A stretch of 64,000 nucleotides of DNA, taken from Dietzia natronolimnaea (lineage in GTDB: Bacteria > Actinomycetota > Actinomycetes > Mycobacteriales > Mycobacteriaceae). The notes below the pieces were generated by a model, which saw only the letters and a program-made list of their open reading frames with translations, ran no database searches and was not told where the DNA came from. The stretch lies in the NCBI RefSeq assembly GCF_039525805.1, contig NZ_BAAAHZ010000009.1. One strand, given 5' to 3'. This document shows positions 16,118-24,531 of this stretch, piece by piece. The position numbers were made by a program, and so were the translations under genes. How positions within the stretch are numbered: the stretch's first letter is position 1; each line of letters begins with the position of its first letter.

Positions 16118-16981
16118 TCAGCCCCGCGCGACGGCGGGGACGAGCGCGCGCAGGGCGCCGGTGAGTCGCCCGGCCCCCGCGGAGCCCGCGGCGAGGACCT
16201 CGGCGTGGTCGAGGGGCTGCCCGGTGACCCCGGCCGCGAGGTTGGTCACCAGGGACAGGGCCAGCACCCGGAGTCCGAGCCCCCTGGCCGCCACGGTCTC
16301 CGGAACGGTCGACATCCCCACCAGGTCCGCGCCGAGGGTGCGCAGCATGCGTATCTCGGCGGGGGTCTCGTACTGGGGTCCGGGCATCGCGGCGTAGACG
16401 CCCTCGCCGGGCCGGGTCCCGGTGGCCGCCCGGAGCGCCTGCGCGGCGGCCTCGCGCAGGCGGGGCGAGTAGGCGTCCACGAGGTCGACGAACGCGGCAC
16501 CGGTCAGCGGGGAGCGGCCCGTGAGGTTGAGGTGGTCCGAGATCAGGACCAGGTCACCGACCGCCAGGCCGTCCCGCACGCCGCCGGCGGCGTTGGTGAG
16601 CACCAGGACGTCGGAACCGACGGCGGCCGCGACGTGCGCGGGGTGGACGACGGGGTCGGTACCCAGTCCCTCGTAGAGGTGGCTCCGCCCGGCCACGGAC
16701 AGCAGTGGCACCCCGTCGACCAGACAACTCGTGACCGTTCCGCGGTGGCCGGCGGCCGACGGCGGCGCGAACCCCGGCAGATCGGCCATCGGGATGGTGA
16801 CCGCGGTCCCGGGGTCGGCCAGACCCACGACGACCTCGGACCAGCCCGAGCCCAGGACCAGCGTCACCTCGTGCACCGACCGGCCGCACGCGCGGGCGAC
16901 GGCGTCGGCGGTCGCCCGGGCGTCCGGGGTGGGGGTGAGGAGCGGAGACACGGGGGTGGGCGGCAGGGGGACGGACGGCAC
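16118..16981 (-). CDS. deoD: Purine nucleoside phosphorylase (trimeric type)
   Basis: 287 residues. Phosphorolysis of inosine and guanosine nucleosides to free base plus (deoxy)ribose-1-phosphate. Phosphate and base-site motifs: LVLGSGW, SHLYEG, LTNAAGG and GPQYETPAEIRML. GTG 16981 is chosen because it lies four bases after the upstream stop; the long in-frame extension further upstream lies inside the gamma-glutamylcyclotransferase gene. Forms an operon with that gene and pmmB. The symbol follows M. tuberculosis Rv3307. Confidence 0.92.
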   Translation of the reverse strand: MPSVPLPPTPVSPLLTPTPDARATADAVARACGRSVHEVTLVLGSGWSEVVVGLADPGTAVTIPMADLPGFAPPSAAGHRGTVTSCLVDGVPLLSVAGRSHLYEGLGTDPVVHPAHVAAAVGSDVLVLTNAAGGVRDGLAVGDLVLISDHLNLTGRSPLTGAAFVDLVDAYSPRLREAAAQALRAATGTRPGEGVYAAMPGPQYETPAEIRMLRTLGADLVGMSTVPETVAARGLGLRVLALSLVTNLAAGVTGQPLDHAEVLAAGSAGAGRLTGALRALVPAVARG

Positions 16982-16985
16982 GACG

Positions 16986-17522
16986 CTAGGCGCCCGGGCC
17001 CACGTTGCGGGATTCCCGGGTGCGCAGCTGCCGCACGTAGGAGTCGGGGGCACCCGCGCACTCGGCCGCGTCCGCCAACAGTCCGAGGTAGCGCGCCGAC
17101 GGCAGGCCCCCCTCGAAGGCGTCCATGACGTACAGCCAGACCAGCTCGGTGCCCTCGGGCGCGGTGGGGGAGGGCGAGGCGACCGCGAACTCGGACTCCT
17201 GGGCCCCCACCGGGGGGCCGGGGGGGACGGTGGGACGGCGCTCCACCCGGACCCGGATCTTCCGGGCCGGGATCCGGTCCGTGCCCTCCCATCGGTCGAG
17301 GGCGCGGGCGTCCTCATCGGGGACGTCGTAGAGCACCACGAACACCCTCGACTCGGGGTCCTCGACCACGGTGGCCACGGCGCCCTCCCACGTGGGGTCC
17401 TCGCCCGCGAAGGTCAGGCGCCAGCCCTCCAGCCAACCGGTTCCGGCGAACGGGGAGTGCGGCGCGCGGGCGTTCATCTGTTCGGGATGCATGTTGGTCC
17501 CGTACGCGGCGTAGAGAGGCAC
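16986..17522 (-). CDS. Gamma-glutamylcyclotransferase-like protein
   Basis: 178 residues. The GGCT/AIG2 fold is shown by YAAYGTNMHPEQM at the amino end and LDRWEG, whose Glu is the usual catalytic acid. Family members cyclise gamma-glutamyl amines to 5-oxoproline; the true substrate here is unknown. The position beside lpdA matches M. tuberculosis Rv3304. The GTG start is seven bases from TACTCT (17530-17535, minus strand), so it looks leaderless, and it sits back to back with lpdA. Confidence 0.82.
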   Translation of the reverse strand: MPLYAAYGTNMHPEQMNARAPHSPFAGTGWLEGWRLTFAGEDPTWEGAVATVVEDPESRVFVVLYDVPDEDARALDRWEGTDRIPARKIRVRVERRPTVPPGPPVGAQESEFAVASPSPTAPEGTELVWLYVMDAFEGGLPSARYLGLLADAAECAGAPDSYVRQLRTRESRNVGPGA

Positions 17523-17674
17523 GGCGACCAGAGTAGTCCCTCCGCTGGGTGTGGCCCCGGCGTCCTCCGGCCGCGTGCCGCCGGTTCGACTACCGTGTAC
17601 GGCGGACGCGACGCGGTCCACCACAGTGGCCCGCGGCGCCCGGCCCCGACCCCGTGACCCGTGGAGGACCACCT

Positions 17675-19081
17675 GTGACCCAGCGCATCATCATCATCGG
17701 CGGCGGACCCGCCGGTTACGAGGCCGCGCTGGTGGCCGCGCAGTACGGTGCGGACGTCACGATCGTGGACGCCGAGGGGATCGGCGGCAACTGCGTGCTG
17801 ACCGACTGCGTGCCGTCCAAGACGTTCATCGCCACCACGGGTGTGCGCACCGACATGCGTCGCGCCGAGGAGATGGGCGTCGAGATGCACTTCGACCCCA
17901 CCGCGTACCGGCTCGGCCAGGTCAACGGTCGGGTCAAGTCCCTGGCCCGCGCCCAGTCCGCCGACATCAGGTCCCAGCTCCAGCGCGAGGGCGTGCGACT
18001 GCTCTCGGGGACCGCGCGACTGCACGACTCGCAGCCGGGCATGGCGTCGCACCGCGTCCACGTGTCGCTGGACGGCGGCCGGGAGAAGATCCTCGACGCG
18101 GACGTGGTCCTGGTCGCCACCGGGTCCAACCCGCGCATCCTCTCCGGCGCCGAGCCGGACGGGGAGCGGATCCTGACCTGGCGGCAGCTCTACGACCTCA
18201 CCGAACTCCCCTCCCACCTGGTGGTCGTGGGTTCCGGTGTGACCGGCGCCGAGTTCGTCTCCGCGTTCACCGAGATGGGCGTCAAGGTCACCATGGTGTC
18301 CAGCCGCGACCGTGTGCTGCCCCACGAGGACGCCGACGCGGCGCTGGTGCTGGAGGAGGCGCTCAGCGAGCGTGGCGTCTCGCTGGTCAAGCACGCGCGG
18401 GCGGACGCGGTCGAACACCACGAGGACGGGATCATCGTCAGACTGGGCGACGGCCGGACCGTCAAGGGTTCGCACGCCCTGATGTGCGTCGGTTCGGTTC
18501 CCAACACCGGCGACCTCGGGCTGGAGAGCGCCGGCATCGAGGTCCAGCGCAGCGGTCACATCAAGGTCGACCGCGTCTCGCGGACCACCGCCGCCGGCAT
18601 CTACGCCGCGGGCGACTGCACCGATCTGTTCCCGTTGGCCTCCGTCGCGGCGATGCAGGGCCGGATCGCGATGTACCACGCGCTGGGCGAGGGGGTCAGT
18701 CCCATCAAGCTCCGCACCGTGGCCTCGGCGGTGTTCACACGGCCCGAGATCGCCACCGTGGGAATCTCCCACGCGCAGATCGAGAGCGGTGAGGTCCCCG
18801 CCCGCGTCGAGGTGTTCCCGCTGGCGGGCAATCCGCGGGCCAAGATGCGCAGTCTGCGCCGCGGTTTCGTCAAGCTGTTCTGCCGCCCCGCCTCGGGTGT
18901 GGTCATCGGAGGGGTGATCGTGGCGCCGACCGCCTCCGAGCTCATCCTGCCCGTCTCCGTGGCCGTGCGGAACCAGCTCACCGTGGGTGACCTCGCGGGG
19001 TCGTTCTCCGTCTATCCCTCGATGACCGGGTCGATCACCGAGGCCGCCCGGCAGCTCATGCGGCACGACGACCTGGACTGA
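17675..19081 (+). CDS. lpdA: LpdA-type NAD(P)H flavoprotein (quinone reductase family)
   Basis: 468 residues, two-dinucleotide-binding flavoprotein. FAD motif IIIGGGPAGYEAAL, NAD(P)H motif VVGSGVTGAEF, second FAD motif AAGDCTDLFPLA. The redox pair is in GGNCVLTDCVPSK. The carboxy interface that carries His and Glu in true lipoamide dehydrogenases reads VYPSMTGSITE, so the catalytic His is absent. That matches the M. tuberculosis LpdA (Rv3303c) group, described as quinone reductases rather than lipoamide dehydrogenases. GTG 17675 follows GTGGAGGA. Confidence 0.9.
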   Translation: MTQRIIIIGGGPAGYEAALVAAQYGADVTIVDAEGIGGNCVLTDCVPSKTFIATTGVRTDMRRAEEMGVEMHFDPTAYRLGQVNGRVKSLARAQSADIRSQLQREGVRLLSGTARLHDSQPGMASHRVHVSLDGGREKILDADVVLVATGSNPRILSGAEPDGERILTWRQLYDLTELPSHLVVVGSGVTGAEFVSAFTEMGVKVTMVSSRDRVLPHEDADAALVLEEALSERGVSLVKHARADAVEHHEDGIIVRLGDGRTVKGSHALMCVGSVPNTGDLGLESAGIEVQRSGHIKVDRVSRTTAAGIYAAGDCTDLFPLASVAAMQGRIAMYHALGEGVSPIKLRTVASAVFTRPEIATVGISHAQIESGEVPARVEVFPLAGNPRAKMRSLRRGFVKLFCRPASGVVIGGVIVAPTASELILPVSVAVRNQLTVGDLAGSFSVYPSMTGSITEAARQLMRHDDLD

Positions 19082-19086
19082 TCCCG

Positions 19087-19102
19087 GGCCGGCGGACCGG
19101 CC
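19087..19102. terminator. Short hairpin after lpdA
   Basis: GGCCGG and CCGGCC arms around a CGGA tetraloop, six bases after the lpdA stop and before the iron box of the next operon. No T run follows, so strength is uncertain. Confidence 0.4.
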
Positions 19103-19114
19103 TGAGCGCCAGGA

Positions 19115-19133
19115 TAAGTTTAGGCTAAGCTCA
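19115..19133 (+). promoter_or_regulatory. IdeR/DtxR iron box with embedded -10, before the Fe(III) ABC operon
   Basis: TAAGTTTAGGCTAAGCTCA matches the IdeR/DtxR consensus TTAGGTTAGGCTAACCTAA at 15 of 19 positions. It contains TAGGCT (19121-19126), a plausible -10, so a bound repressor would block RNA polymerase. A leader of about 50 bases with a GAGGGAGGA site follows to the lipoprotein ATG. Iron repression is inferred from the match and the gene content. Confidence 0.75.
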
Positions 19134-19181
19134 CACCCGGTGCCCGTGACGCGGCACCGGGACTGTGAGGGAGGAACCGTG

Positions 19182-20207
19182 ATGATGCGACGCCGCCTGG
19201 CCGCGATCGCCGCTGCCGGTTCGCTCGTGGTGGGTCTGGCGGCCTGCACCGCGGACGGCGCCGGAGACGACTCGGACGCGTTGGTGGTCTACTCGGGCCG
19301 CAGCGAGAACCTCGTCGGCCCGCTGCTGGCCCAGATCGAGGAGAACACCGGCATCGACCTGGAGGTGCGGTACGCGAGCACCCCCGAGATGGCGGCGCAG
19401 ATCGCCGAGGAGGGCGAGGCCAGCCCGGCCGACATCTTCTTCTCCCAGGACGCCGGTGCGCTGGGCGCGTTGTCCAAGGAGGGCCTGCTCACGCGGCTCG
19501 ACGAGGCGACGGTCGCACAGGTCCCCGCCGAGTACCGGGCCACCGACGGGACGTGGGTCGCCACGAGCCTCCGCGCCCGTGTCCTGGTCTACGACTCCGA
19601 GGTGCTCGAGGAGTCCGAGGTGCCGGACACCATCGACGCCCTCACCGAGCCCGAGTGGCGGGGCAAGGTCGGATACGCCCCCACCAACGCCTCGTTCCAG
19701 TCGTTCGTCACCGGGCTGCGGGTCGACCGCGGCGACGAGGCGGCCGAGCAGTGGCTCCGCGACTTCCTGGCCAACGAGCCGAGGACCTACGACAACAACG
19801 TGGCCCTCCTCGAGGCCGCCGACACCGGCGAGGTCGAGCTCGGGCTCACCAACCACTACTACTGGTACAACACCGCCCAGGAGAAGGGCGAGGAGAACAT
19901 GCGGGCCCGGGTCCACTACCTGACCAAGGGCGACCCCGGCGCACTGGTCAACGTGGCCGGCGTCGGCGTGCTGGCTTCCACGGACCGGCCCGAGGACGCC
20001 CTGCGCGTGGTGGAGGAACTCCTCGGCGAGCAGGCCCAGCTCTACTTCCTCGAGGAGGACAGCGAGTACCCGGTGGTGCCGGGCATCACCTCGGAGGCCG
20101 TCGGCCTGCCCCCCCTCGAGACCCTGGGAGGCCCCGACATCGACCTCGGGGACCTCGACGGGCTCGAGCAGACCCAGCAGATGCTCACGCGCGTGGGCAT
20201 GATCTGA
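19182..20207 (+). CDS. Fe(III) ABC transporter substrate-binding lipoprotein
   Basis: 341 residues. Signal peptide with lipobox VGLAAC puts it on the outer membrane face as a lipoprotein. The binding domain starts LVVYSGRSENLVGPLL and includes NHYYWYN, the tyrosine-rich segment that holds ferric iron in FbpA/FutA proteins. The start lies among GTG 19179 and ATGs 19182 and 19185; 19182 has good spacing from GAGGGAGGA. First of three genes with permease and ATPase, under an iron box. Confidence 0.92.
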   Translation: MMRRRLAAIAAAGSLVVGLAACTADGAGDDSDALVVYSGRSENLVGPLLAQIEENTGIDLEVRYASTPEMAAQIAEEGEASPADIFFSQDAGALGALSKEGLLTRLDEATVAQVPAEYRATDGTWVATSLRARVLVYDSEVLEESEVPDTIDALTEPEWRGKVGYAPTNASFQSFVTGLRVDRGDEAAEQWLRDFLANEPRTYDNNVALLEAADTGEVELGLTNHYYWYNTAQEKGEENMRARVHYLTKGDPGALVNVAGVGVLASTDRPEDALRVVEELLGEQAQLYFLEEDSEYPVVPGITSEAVGLPPLETLGGPDIDLGDLDGLEQTQQMLTRVGMI

Positions 20208-20262
20208 CGGGTCCGTCATAGACGTCCGTTCCCGTCTCCGTGGCGGTCGCCCCCTCCTCGGG

Positions 20263-21822
20263 GTGGCCGCCACTCTGGCGTGCTCCGCGGCCCTCATCCC
20301 GCTGGTCTATCTGATCATCCGGGCGGGGGAACGGGGCCCGGCCTACGCCATCGAGGTGGTCCGGTCCGGTCGGTCAGCCGAACTGCTGGTCAACACGGTC
20401 GTGCTGGTGGTCCTGGTCACCGCGGCGAGCGTCGTGGTGGGTGTCGCGCTCGCGTGGTTGACGGTGAGGACGGATCTCCCCGGGGCCCCGGTGGTCGGCG
20501 CACTGCTCTGCGTGCCACTGGCGATGCCCTCCTACGTCCTCGGCTACCTGTGGGTCGCGGACTTCCCGCAGTTCCTCGGCCTGCCCGGCTCCGTCATCGT
20601 GTTGACGATCTCCTGCTATCCGTACGTCTTCCTCCCCGCGGCCGCGGCGCTGCGGGCCGTGGACCCCGGGCTGGAGGAGGTGGCCAGGACGCTGGGGCGC
20701 GGATCGGTCAGGGCCGTACTCGGGGTGACGTTGCGTCAGATCCGGCCCGCGGTCGCCGCGGGGGCGCTGCTGGTGGCGCTGTACACGCTGTCCGACTTCG
20801 GGGCCGTGGCCATGCTGCGGTACGAGGCGTTCACCGTCGGGATCTACCACAGCTACCGCGCCTCGTTCGACCGGGTGCCCGCGGCGGTGCTGGCCTGCGT
20901 GCTCATCCTGGTGGCGCTGGTGGTGATGGTGGGAGAGCGGCGGGCGCGACGGGGCGAGGTCGCCAGGGTCGGTGCCGGTGTGGACTCCCTTCCCGACCGG
21001 GTCCCGCTCGGGCGGTTCAGAACGCCGGCGCTCGTGGTCGTCGGATTCGTCCTGACCGGTGGCGTCCTCGCCCCGCTCGTCGGGCTGGTCCGGTGGGTGC
21101 GGGCCGCCGCCGAGGTGGACGTGGCGTGGGGACCGGTCCTCGCCGCGGCGGCCACCACCGCGGGGGTGTCGGGCATCGCCGCGCTCGTGACGATCGTGTT
21201 GGCCCTGCCCATCGGCATCCTCGCGGCCCGGTCGAACGGCCCGGTCGCCCGGGCCACCGAGGCGGTCGCCCAGATCGGATTCGCGCTCCCCGGGATCACG
21301 GTCGGGTTGGCGGTGGTGTTCGTGGGGATCCGGCTGGTCCCCGGCCTGTACCAGCAGTTGCCGATGCTCGTGTTCGGGTACGTGGTGCTGTTCCTCCCGC
21401 TCGCCGTGGGCGTGGTCCGGTCCGCGATCGGCGCGATCCCGACCGCGCTCGAGGACGCCTCGGGAGCGTTGGGCTCCGGCCGGTTCCGGACCTTCCTCCG
21501 CGTCGTCGCCCCACTATCGATGCCGGGTGTCCTCGCGGGGGGCAGCCTGGTGTTCCTCAGCGTGGCCAAGGAACTGCCCGCGACCCTTCTCCTGCGCCCC
21601 ACGGGGACGAAGACACTGGCCTCCGCGATGTGGGCCCACACCGAGGTGGCGGCGTACTCCCAGGCCGCTCCCTATGCCGCGATGCTCGTGGCCGTGGCCG
21701 TGATCCCCGCCGCGGTCCTCGGCAGGTCGTTCGGGTGGGGCGCGGGAGGGTCCGGGCGAGGCGTCCCGGCACGGACCGCCATCGCGGCCCGTTCGGAGGA
21801 GACACAGGTGGGTGCCACATGA
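20263..21822 (+). CDS. Fe(III) ABC transporter permease (fused two-domain)
   Basis: 519 residues with about twelve hydrophobic helices in two homologous halves, each with an EAA-type cytoplasmic loop (EVARTLGRGSVRAV and EDASGALGSGRFRTF). This is the FbpB/FutB layout. The start is uncertain: GTG 20263 is the first canonical codon, but the in-frame codons upstream (from about 20215) encode a basic segment, VRSRLRGGRPLLG, typical of permease amino ends. No canonical start is available there. The stop overlaps the ATPase ATG (ATGA). Confidence 0.88.
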   Translation: MAATLACSAALIPLVYLIIRAGERGPAYAIEVVRSGRSAELLVNTVVLVVLVTAASVVVGVALAWLTVRTDLPGAPVVGALLCVPLAMPSYVLGYLWVADFPQFLGLPGSVIVLTISCYPYVFLPAAAALRAVDPGLEEVARTLGRGSVRAVLGVTLRQIRPAVAAGALLVALYTLSDFGAVAMLRYEAFTVGIYHSYRASFDRVPAAVLACVLILVALVVMVGERRARRGEVARVGAGVDSLPDRVPLGRFRTPALVVVGFVLTGGVLAPLVGLVRWVRAAAEVDVAWGPVLAAAATTAGVSGIAALVTIVLALPIGILAARSNGPVARATEAVAQIGFALPGITVGLAVVFVGIRLVPGLYQQLPMLVFGYVVLFLPLAVGVVRSAIGAIPTALEDASGALGSGRFRTFLRVVAPLSMPGVLAGGSLVFLSVAKELPATLLLRPTGTKTLASAMWAHTEVAAYSQAAPYAAMLVAVAVIPAAVLGRSFGWGAGGSGRGVPARTAIAARSEETQVGAT

Positions 21823-22892
21823 CGGTGAGGAAGCGCCCCGGCGGCGTGCTCGAGCTCCGCGGCGTGACCGGTGGGTACGGGGGCACCACCGTCGTCCGGG
21901 ACCTCGATCTGACAGTGGGCTCCGGTGAGGCTCTGGCCGTTCTCGGTGCGTCCGGGTCGGGCAAGACCACCGTGCTGCGCATGATCGCCGGGCTGCACCC
22001 GGTCTCGGCGGGACGCATCCTCGTCGACGGCCGCCGCGTGGACCCACTGCCCGCCCAGCACCGCGGGATAGGTCTGGTCCCCCAACAGGGCGCCCTGTTC
22101 CCGCACCTGTCCGTGGCCCGGAACGTCGGGTTCGGACTCGTACCGGTCGATCCCGTGGCGCGGTGGCGCAGCCGAGCCGAGCGGGCGGCCCGGGTCCGTG
22201 AGGTCCTCGAGTTGGTGGGGCTGGCGGACCGGGCCGACGAGCGTCCCTCCCGGCTGTCCGGCGGGCAGCAACAGCGGGTCGCGCTCGCACGCGCGCTCGC
22301 CCCGGGCTCGGGACTGATCCTGCTGGACGAACCGTTCAGCGCGCTCGACGCCGCCCTGCGGGGACGGGTCCGGGCGGAGGTCTCGACCCTGCTCGCGGAG
22401 TCCGGCGCGACGTCGGTCCTCGTCACCCACGACCGCGCGGAGGCGCTGGCCACCGCCGATCGGGTCGCCGTGCTCATCGACGGTCGCCTCGCCCAGGTCG
22501 ACACCCCCGAACGGCTCTACTACCACCCGGTGAGCCGCGAGGTCGCCCAGCTGGCGGGGGAGGTCGTCCTGCTCCCGGCCACCGCGGACGGAGGGGTCGC
22601 ACACACCACCATCGGCGCCGTCCCACTCGACACGCCCGCACGCGGGTCCGGCACCGTCCTGTGGCGCCCCGAGAGCCTGACGGTCCGTCGGGTCGGGCAG
22701 GAGGGGCACGGCGTGTGCACCGGCGTCGAGTTCGTCGGCGCGTCGACCCTCATCCGGATGTGCGTCGACGGCACCGAGCAGAGCTTCGCGGTCCCGGTCT
22801 CCGGCGGGGAGGTCTTCGAGGTGGGAGCCCGGGTGGAGGTCACGCCCTTGCGTCCCGCCGTCTTCCACGCGGGGCCGTCGGTGCCCGCCTGA
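21819..22892 (+). CDS. Fe(III) ABC transporter ATPase
   Basis: 357 residues. Walker A GASGSGKTT, Q-loop PQQGALF, signature LSGGQQQRVALARAL, Walker B LILLDEPFSALD and the H-loop VTHD. A carboxy-terminal regulatory domain of the kind found in FbpC/PotA-type ATPases (WRPESLTVRR) follows. Drives import of ferric iron by the two preceding gene products. It ends at 22892, and the stop of the convergent glpK begins at the very next base. Confidence 0.94.
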   Translation: MTVRKRPGGVLELRGVTGGYGGTTVVRDLDLTVGSGEALAVLGASGSGKTTVLRMIAGLHPVSAGRILVDGRRVDPLPAQHRGIGLVPQQGALFPHLSVARNVGFGLVPVDPVARWRSRAERAARVREVLELVGLADRADERPSRLSGGQQQRVALARALAPGSGLILLDEPFSALDAALRGRVRAEVSTLLAESGATSVLVTHDRAEALATADRVAVLIDGRLAQVDTPERLYYHPVSREVAQLAGEVVLLPATADGGVAHTTIGAVPLDTPARGSGTVLWRPESLTVRRVGQEGHGVCTGVEFVGASTLIRMCVDGTEQSFAVPVSGGEVFEVGARVEVTPLRPAVFHAGPSVPA

Positions 22893-24452
22893 TCAGCTCT
22901 CGGTGGCGGCCCAGCCCAGGGTCCGTTCGACGGCGTCGTTCCAGCGGCCCCACAGACGCGCGCGCTCGTCCTCGGCCATGCGTGGCTCCCACCGCCGGTC
23001 CTCCCGCCACAACTCGCGGAGCCGGTCGGGGGAGTCCCACTGGCCCACCGCCAGCCCCGCGGCGAAGGCGGCACCCAGGGCGGTGGTCTCGGTGACCTCG
23101 GGCCGGATCACGTCGATGCCCAGGATGTCGGCCTGGAACTGCATCAGGTAGTCGTTGACCACCATCCCGCCGTCGACACGCAGCGCGTCGGCGGTCTCGC
23201 CGGCGTCGGCGGCCATCGCGTCGGTCATCTCGCGGGACTGGAACGCGGTGGCCTCGAGCGCCGCTCGCGCCAGGTGTGCCCGGGTGTGGAACCGGGTCAG
23301 GCCCACCAGGGTTCCACGCGCGTCAGGGCGCCAGCGAGGGGCGAGAAGTCCGGAGAACGCGGGTACGAGATAGCAGTCGCCGTTGTCCTCCAGTGACGTC
23401 GCCAGTTCCTCGGTCTCCTCGGCGCTCGAGATCACCCCGAGGTTGTCCCGCAGCCACTGCACCAGCGAGCCCGCCACCGCCACGGAGCCCTCCAGCGCGT
23501 ACACGGCGTCGGCGTCCCCGAGCTTGTAGCAGACGGTCGTGAGCAGCCCGTTGTCGCTGAACTGGGGGGTGGTGCCGGTGTTGAGCAGCAGGAACGCGCC
23601 GGTCCCGTAGGTGTTCTTGGCGTCGCCGGGGTCGAAGCAGGTCTGGCCGAACATGGCCGCCTGTTGGTCGCCGAGGATCCCCGCGATGGGGGTCCCGCCG
23701 AACATGCGACGCTCGGTCACGTGACCGATCACCCCCGAGGACGGCACGATGTCGGGCAGCATCGCCCGCGGCACCCCGATCTCGCGGCAGAGCTCGTCGC
23801 ACCACTCCAGGGTCCGCAGATCCATGAGCAGGGTCCGGGAGGCGTTGGTGACGTCGGTGACGTGGAGCGCCGGTTCGCCGTCGGTCCCGCCGCGGCGGCC
23901 GCCGGTGAGATTCCACACCAGCCACGAGTCGATGGTCCCGGCCAGCAGCTCGCCGGCCTCGGCCCGCTCGGTGCCGCGTCGGCCCTCGGCGTCGAGGTGA
24001 TCGAGGATCCACCGGATCTTCGGACCCGCGAAGTAGGTGGACAGGGGCAACCCGGTCGCATCGCGGAACCTGTCGTCTCCGTCGGGGTGGCCCTCCGCCA
24101 ACCGGGCGCAGATCCCCGAGGTCCGGGTGTCCTGCCAGACGATCGCGTTGTAGACCGGCTCACCGGTCTCCCGCTCCCACACCACCACGGTCTCCCGTTG
24201 GTTGGTGATGCCGATCGCGCTCACCAACGCCGGTTCGAGGTCGGCGTGACCGGCCACCTGGGCCATGGTCGTCCGCACGTTCTCCCAGATCTCCAGCGGG
24301 TCGTGTTCCACCCATCCGGCCCGGGGCAGGATCTGCCGGTGTTCGACCTGGGCGGTCGCCGCGGGCACCGGCAGACCGTCGTGGTCGAAGAGGATGGCCC
24401 GCGAGGACGTGGTCCCCTGGTCGATCGCGAGGATGAACGTGTTACGCGTCAC
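22893..24452 (-). CDS. glpK: Glycerol kinase
   Basis: 519 residues. Phosphorylates glycerol to glycerol-3-phosphate with ATP. FGGY-kinase motifs: AIDQGTTSSRA near the start, ITNQRETVV, and VDGGMVVNDYLMQFQADIL late in the protein. GTG 24452 is six bases from TAGTCT (24459-24464, minus strand), a leaderless arrangement. Divergent from glpD across 79 bases, so the pair gives glycerol to dihydroxyacetone phosphate. The stop abuts the convergent ABC operon with no spacer. Confidence 0.97.
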   Translation of the reverse strand: MTRNTFILAIDQGTTSSRAILFDHDGLPVPAATAQVEHRQILPRAGWVEHDPLEIWENVRTTMAQVAGHADLEPALVSAIGITNQRETVVVWERETGEPVYNAIVWQDTRTSGICARLAEGHPDGDDRFRDATGLPLSTYFAGPKIRWILDHLDAEGRRGTERAEAGELLAGTIDSWLVWNLTGGRRGGTDGEPALHVTDVTNASRTLLMDLRTLEWCDELCREIGVPRAMLPDIVPSSGVIGHVTERRMFGGTPIAGILGDQQAAMFGQTCFDPGDAKNTYGTGAFLLLNTGTTPQFSDNGLLTTVCYKLGDADAVYALEGSVAVAGSLVQWLRDNLGVISSAEETEELATSLEDNGDCYLVPAFSGLLAPRWRPDARGTLVGLTRFHTRAHLARAALEATAFQSREMTDAMAADAGETADALRVDGGMVVNDYLMQFQADILGIDVIRPEVTETTALGAAFAAGLAVGQWDSPDRLRELWREDRRWEPRMAEDERARLWGRWNDAVERTLGWAATES

Positions 24453-24531
24453 GTCGTCAGACTACGTCCGCCCGGGCGTAGAGTCGGGCGCGACCGGCCG
24501 GAATCCGATACCCGGCCCCGGAGGGAGCACG

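Noticed and set aside
14900..17128. 742-codon open frame on the plus strand
   Set aside because: Antisense to the phosphohexomutase, purine nucleoside phosphorylase and cyclotransferase genes. Composition is Arg/Gly/Pro-rich without domain signals.
20280..21818. Upstream half of an 870-codon plus-strand frame that ends with the ABC ATPase
   Set aside because: The part before 21819 is the +1 shadow of the permease gene. The ATPase starts at the ATG overlapping the permease stop, so this is not a fusion protein.
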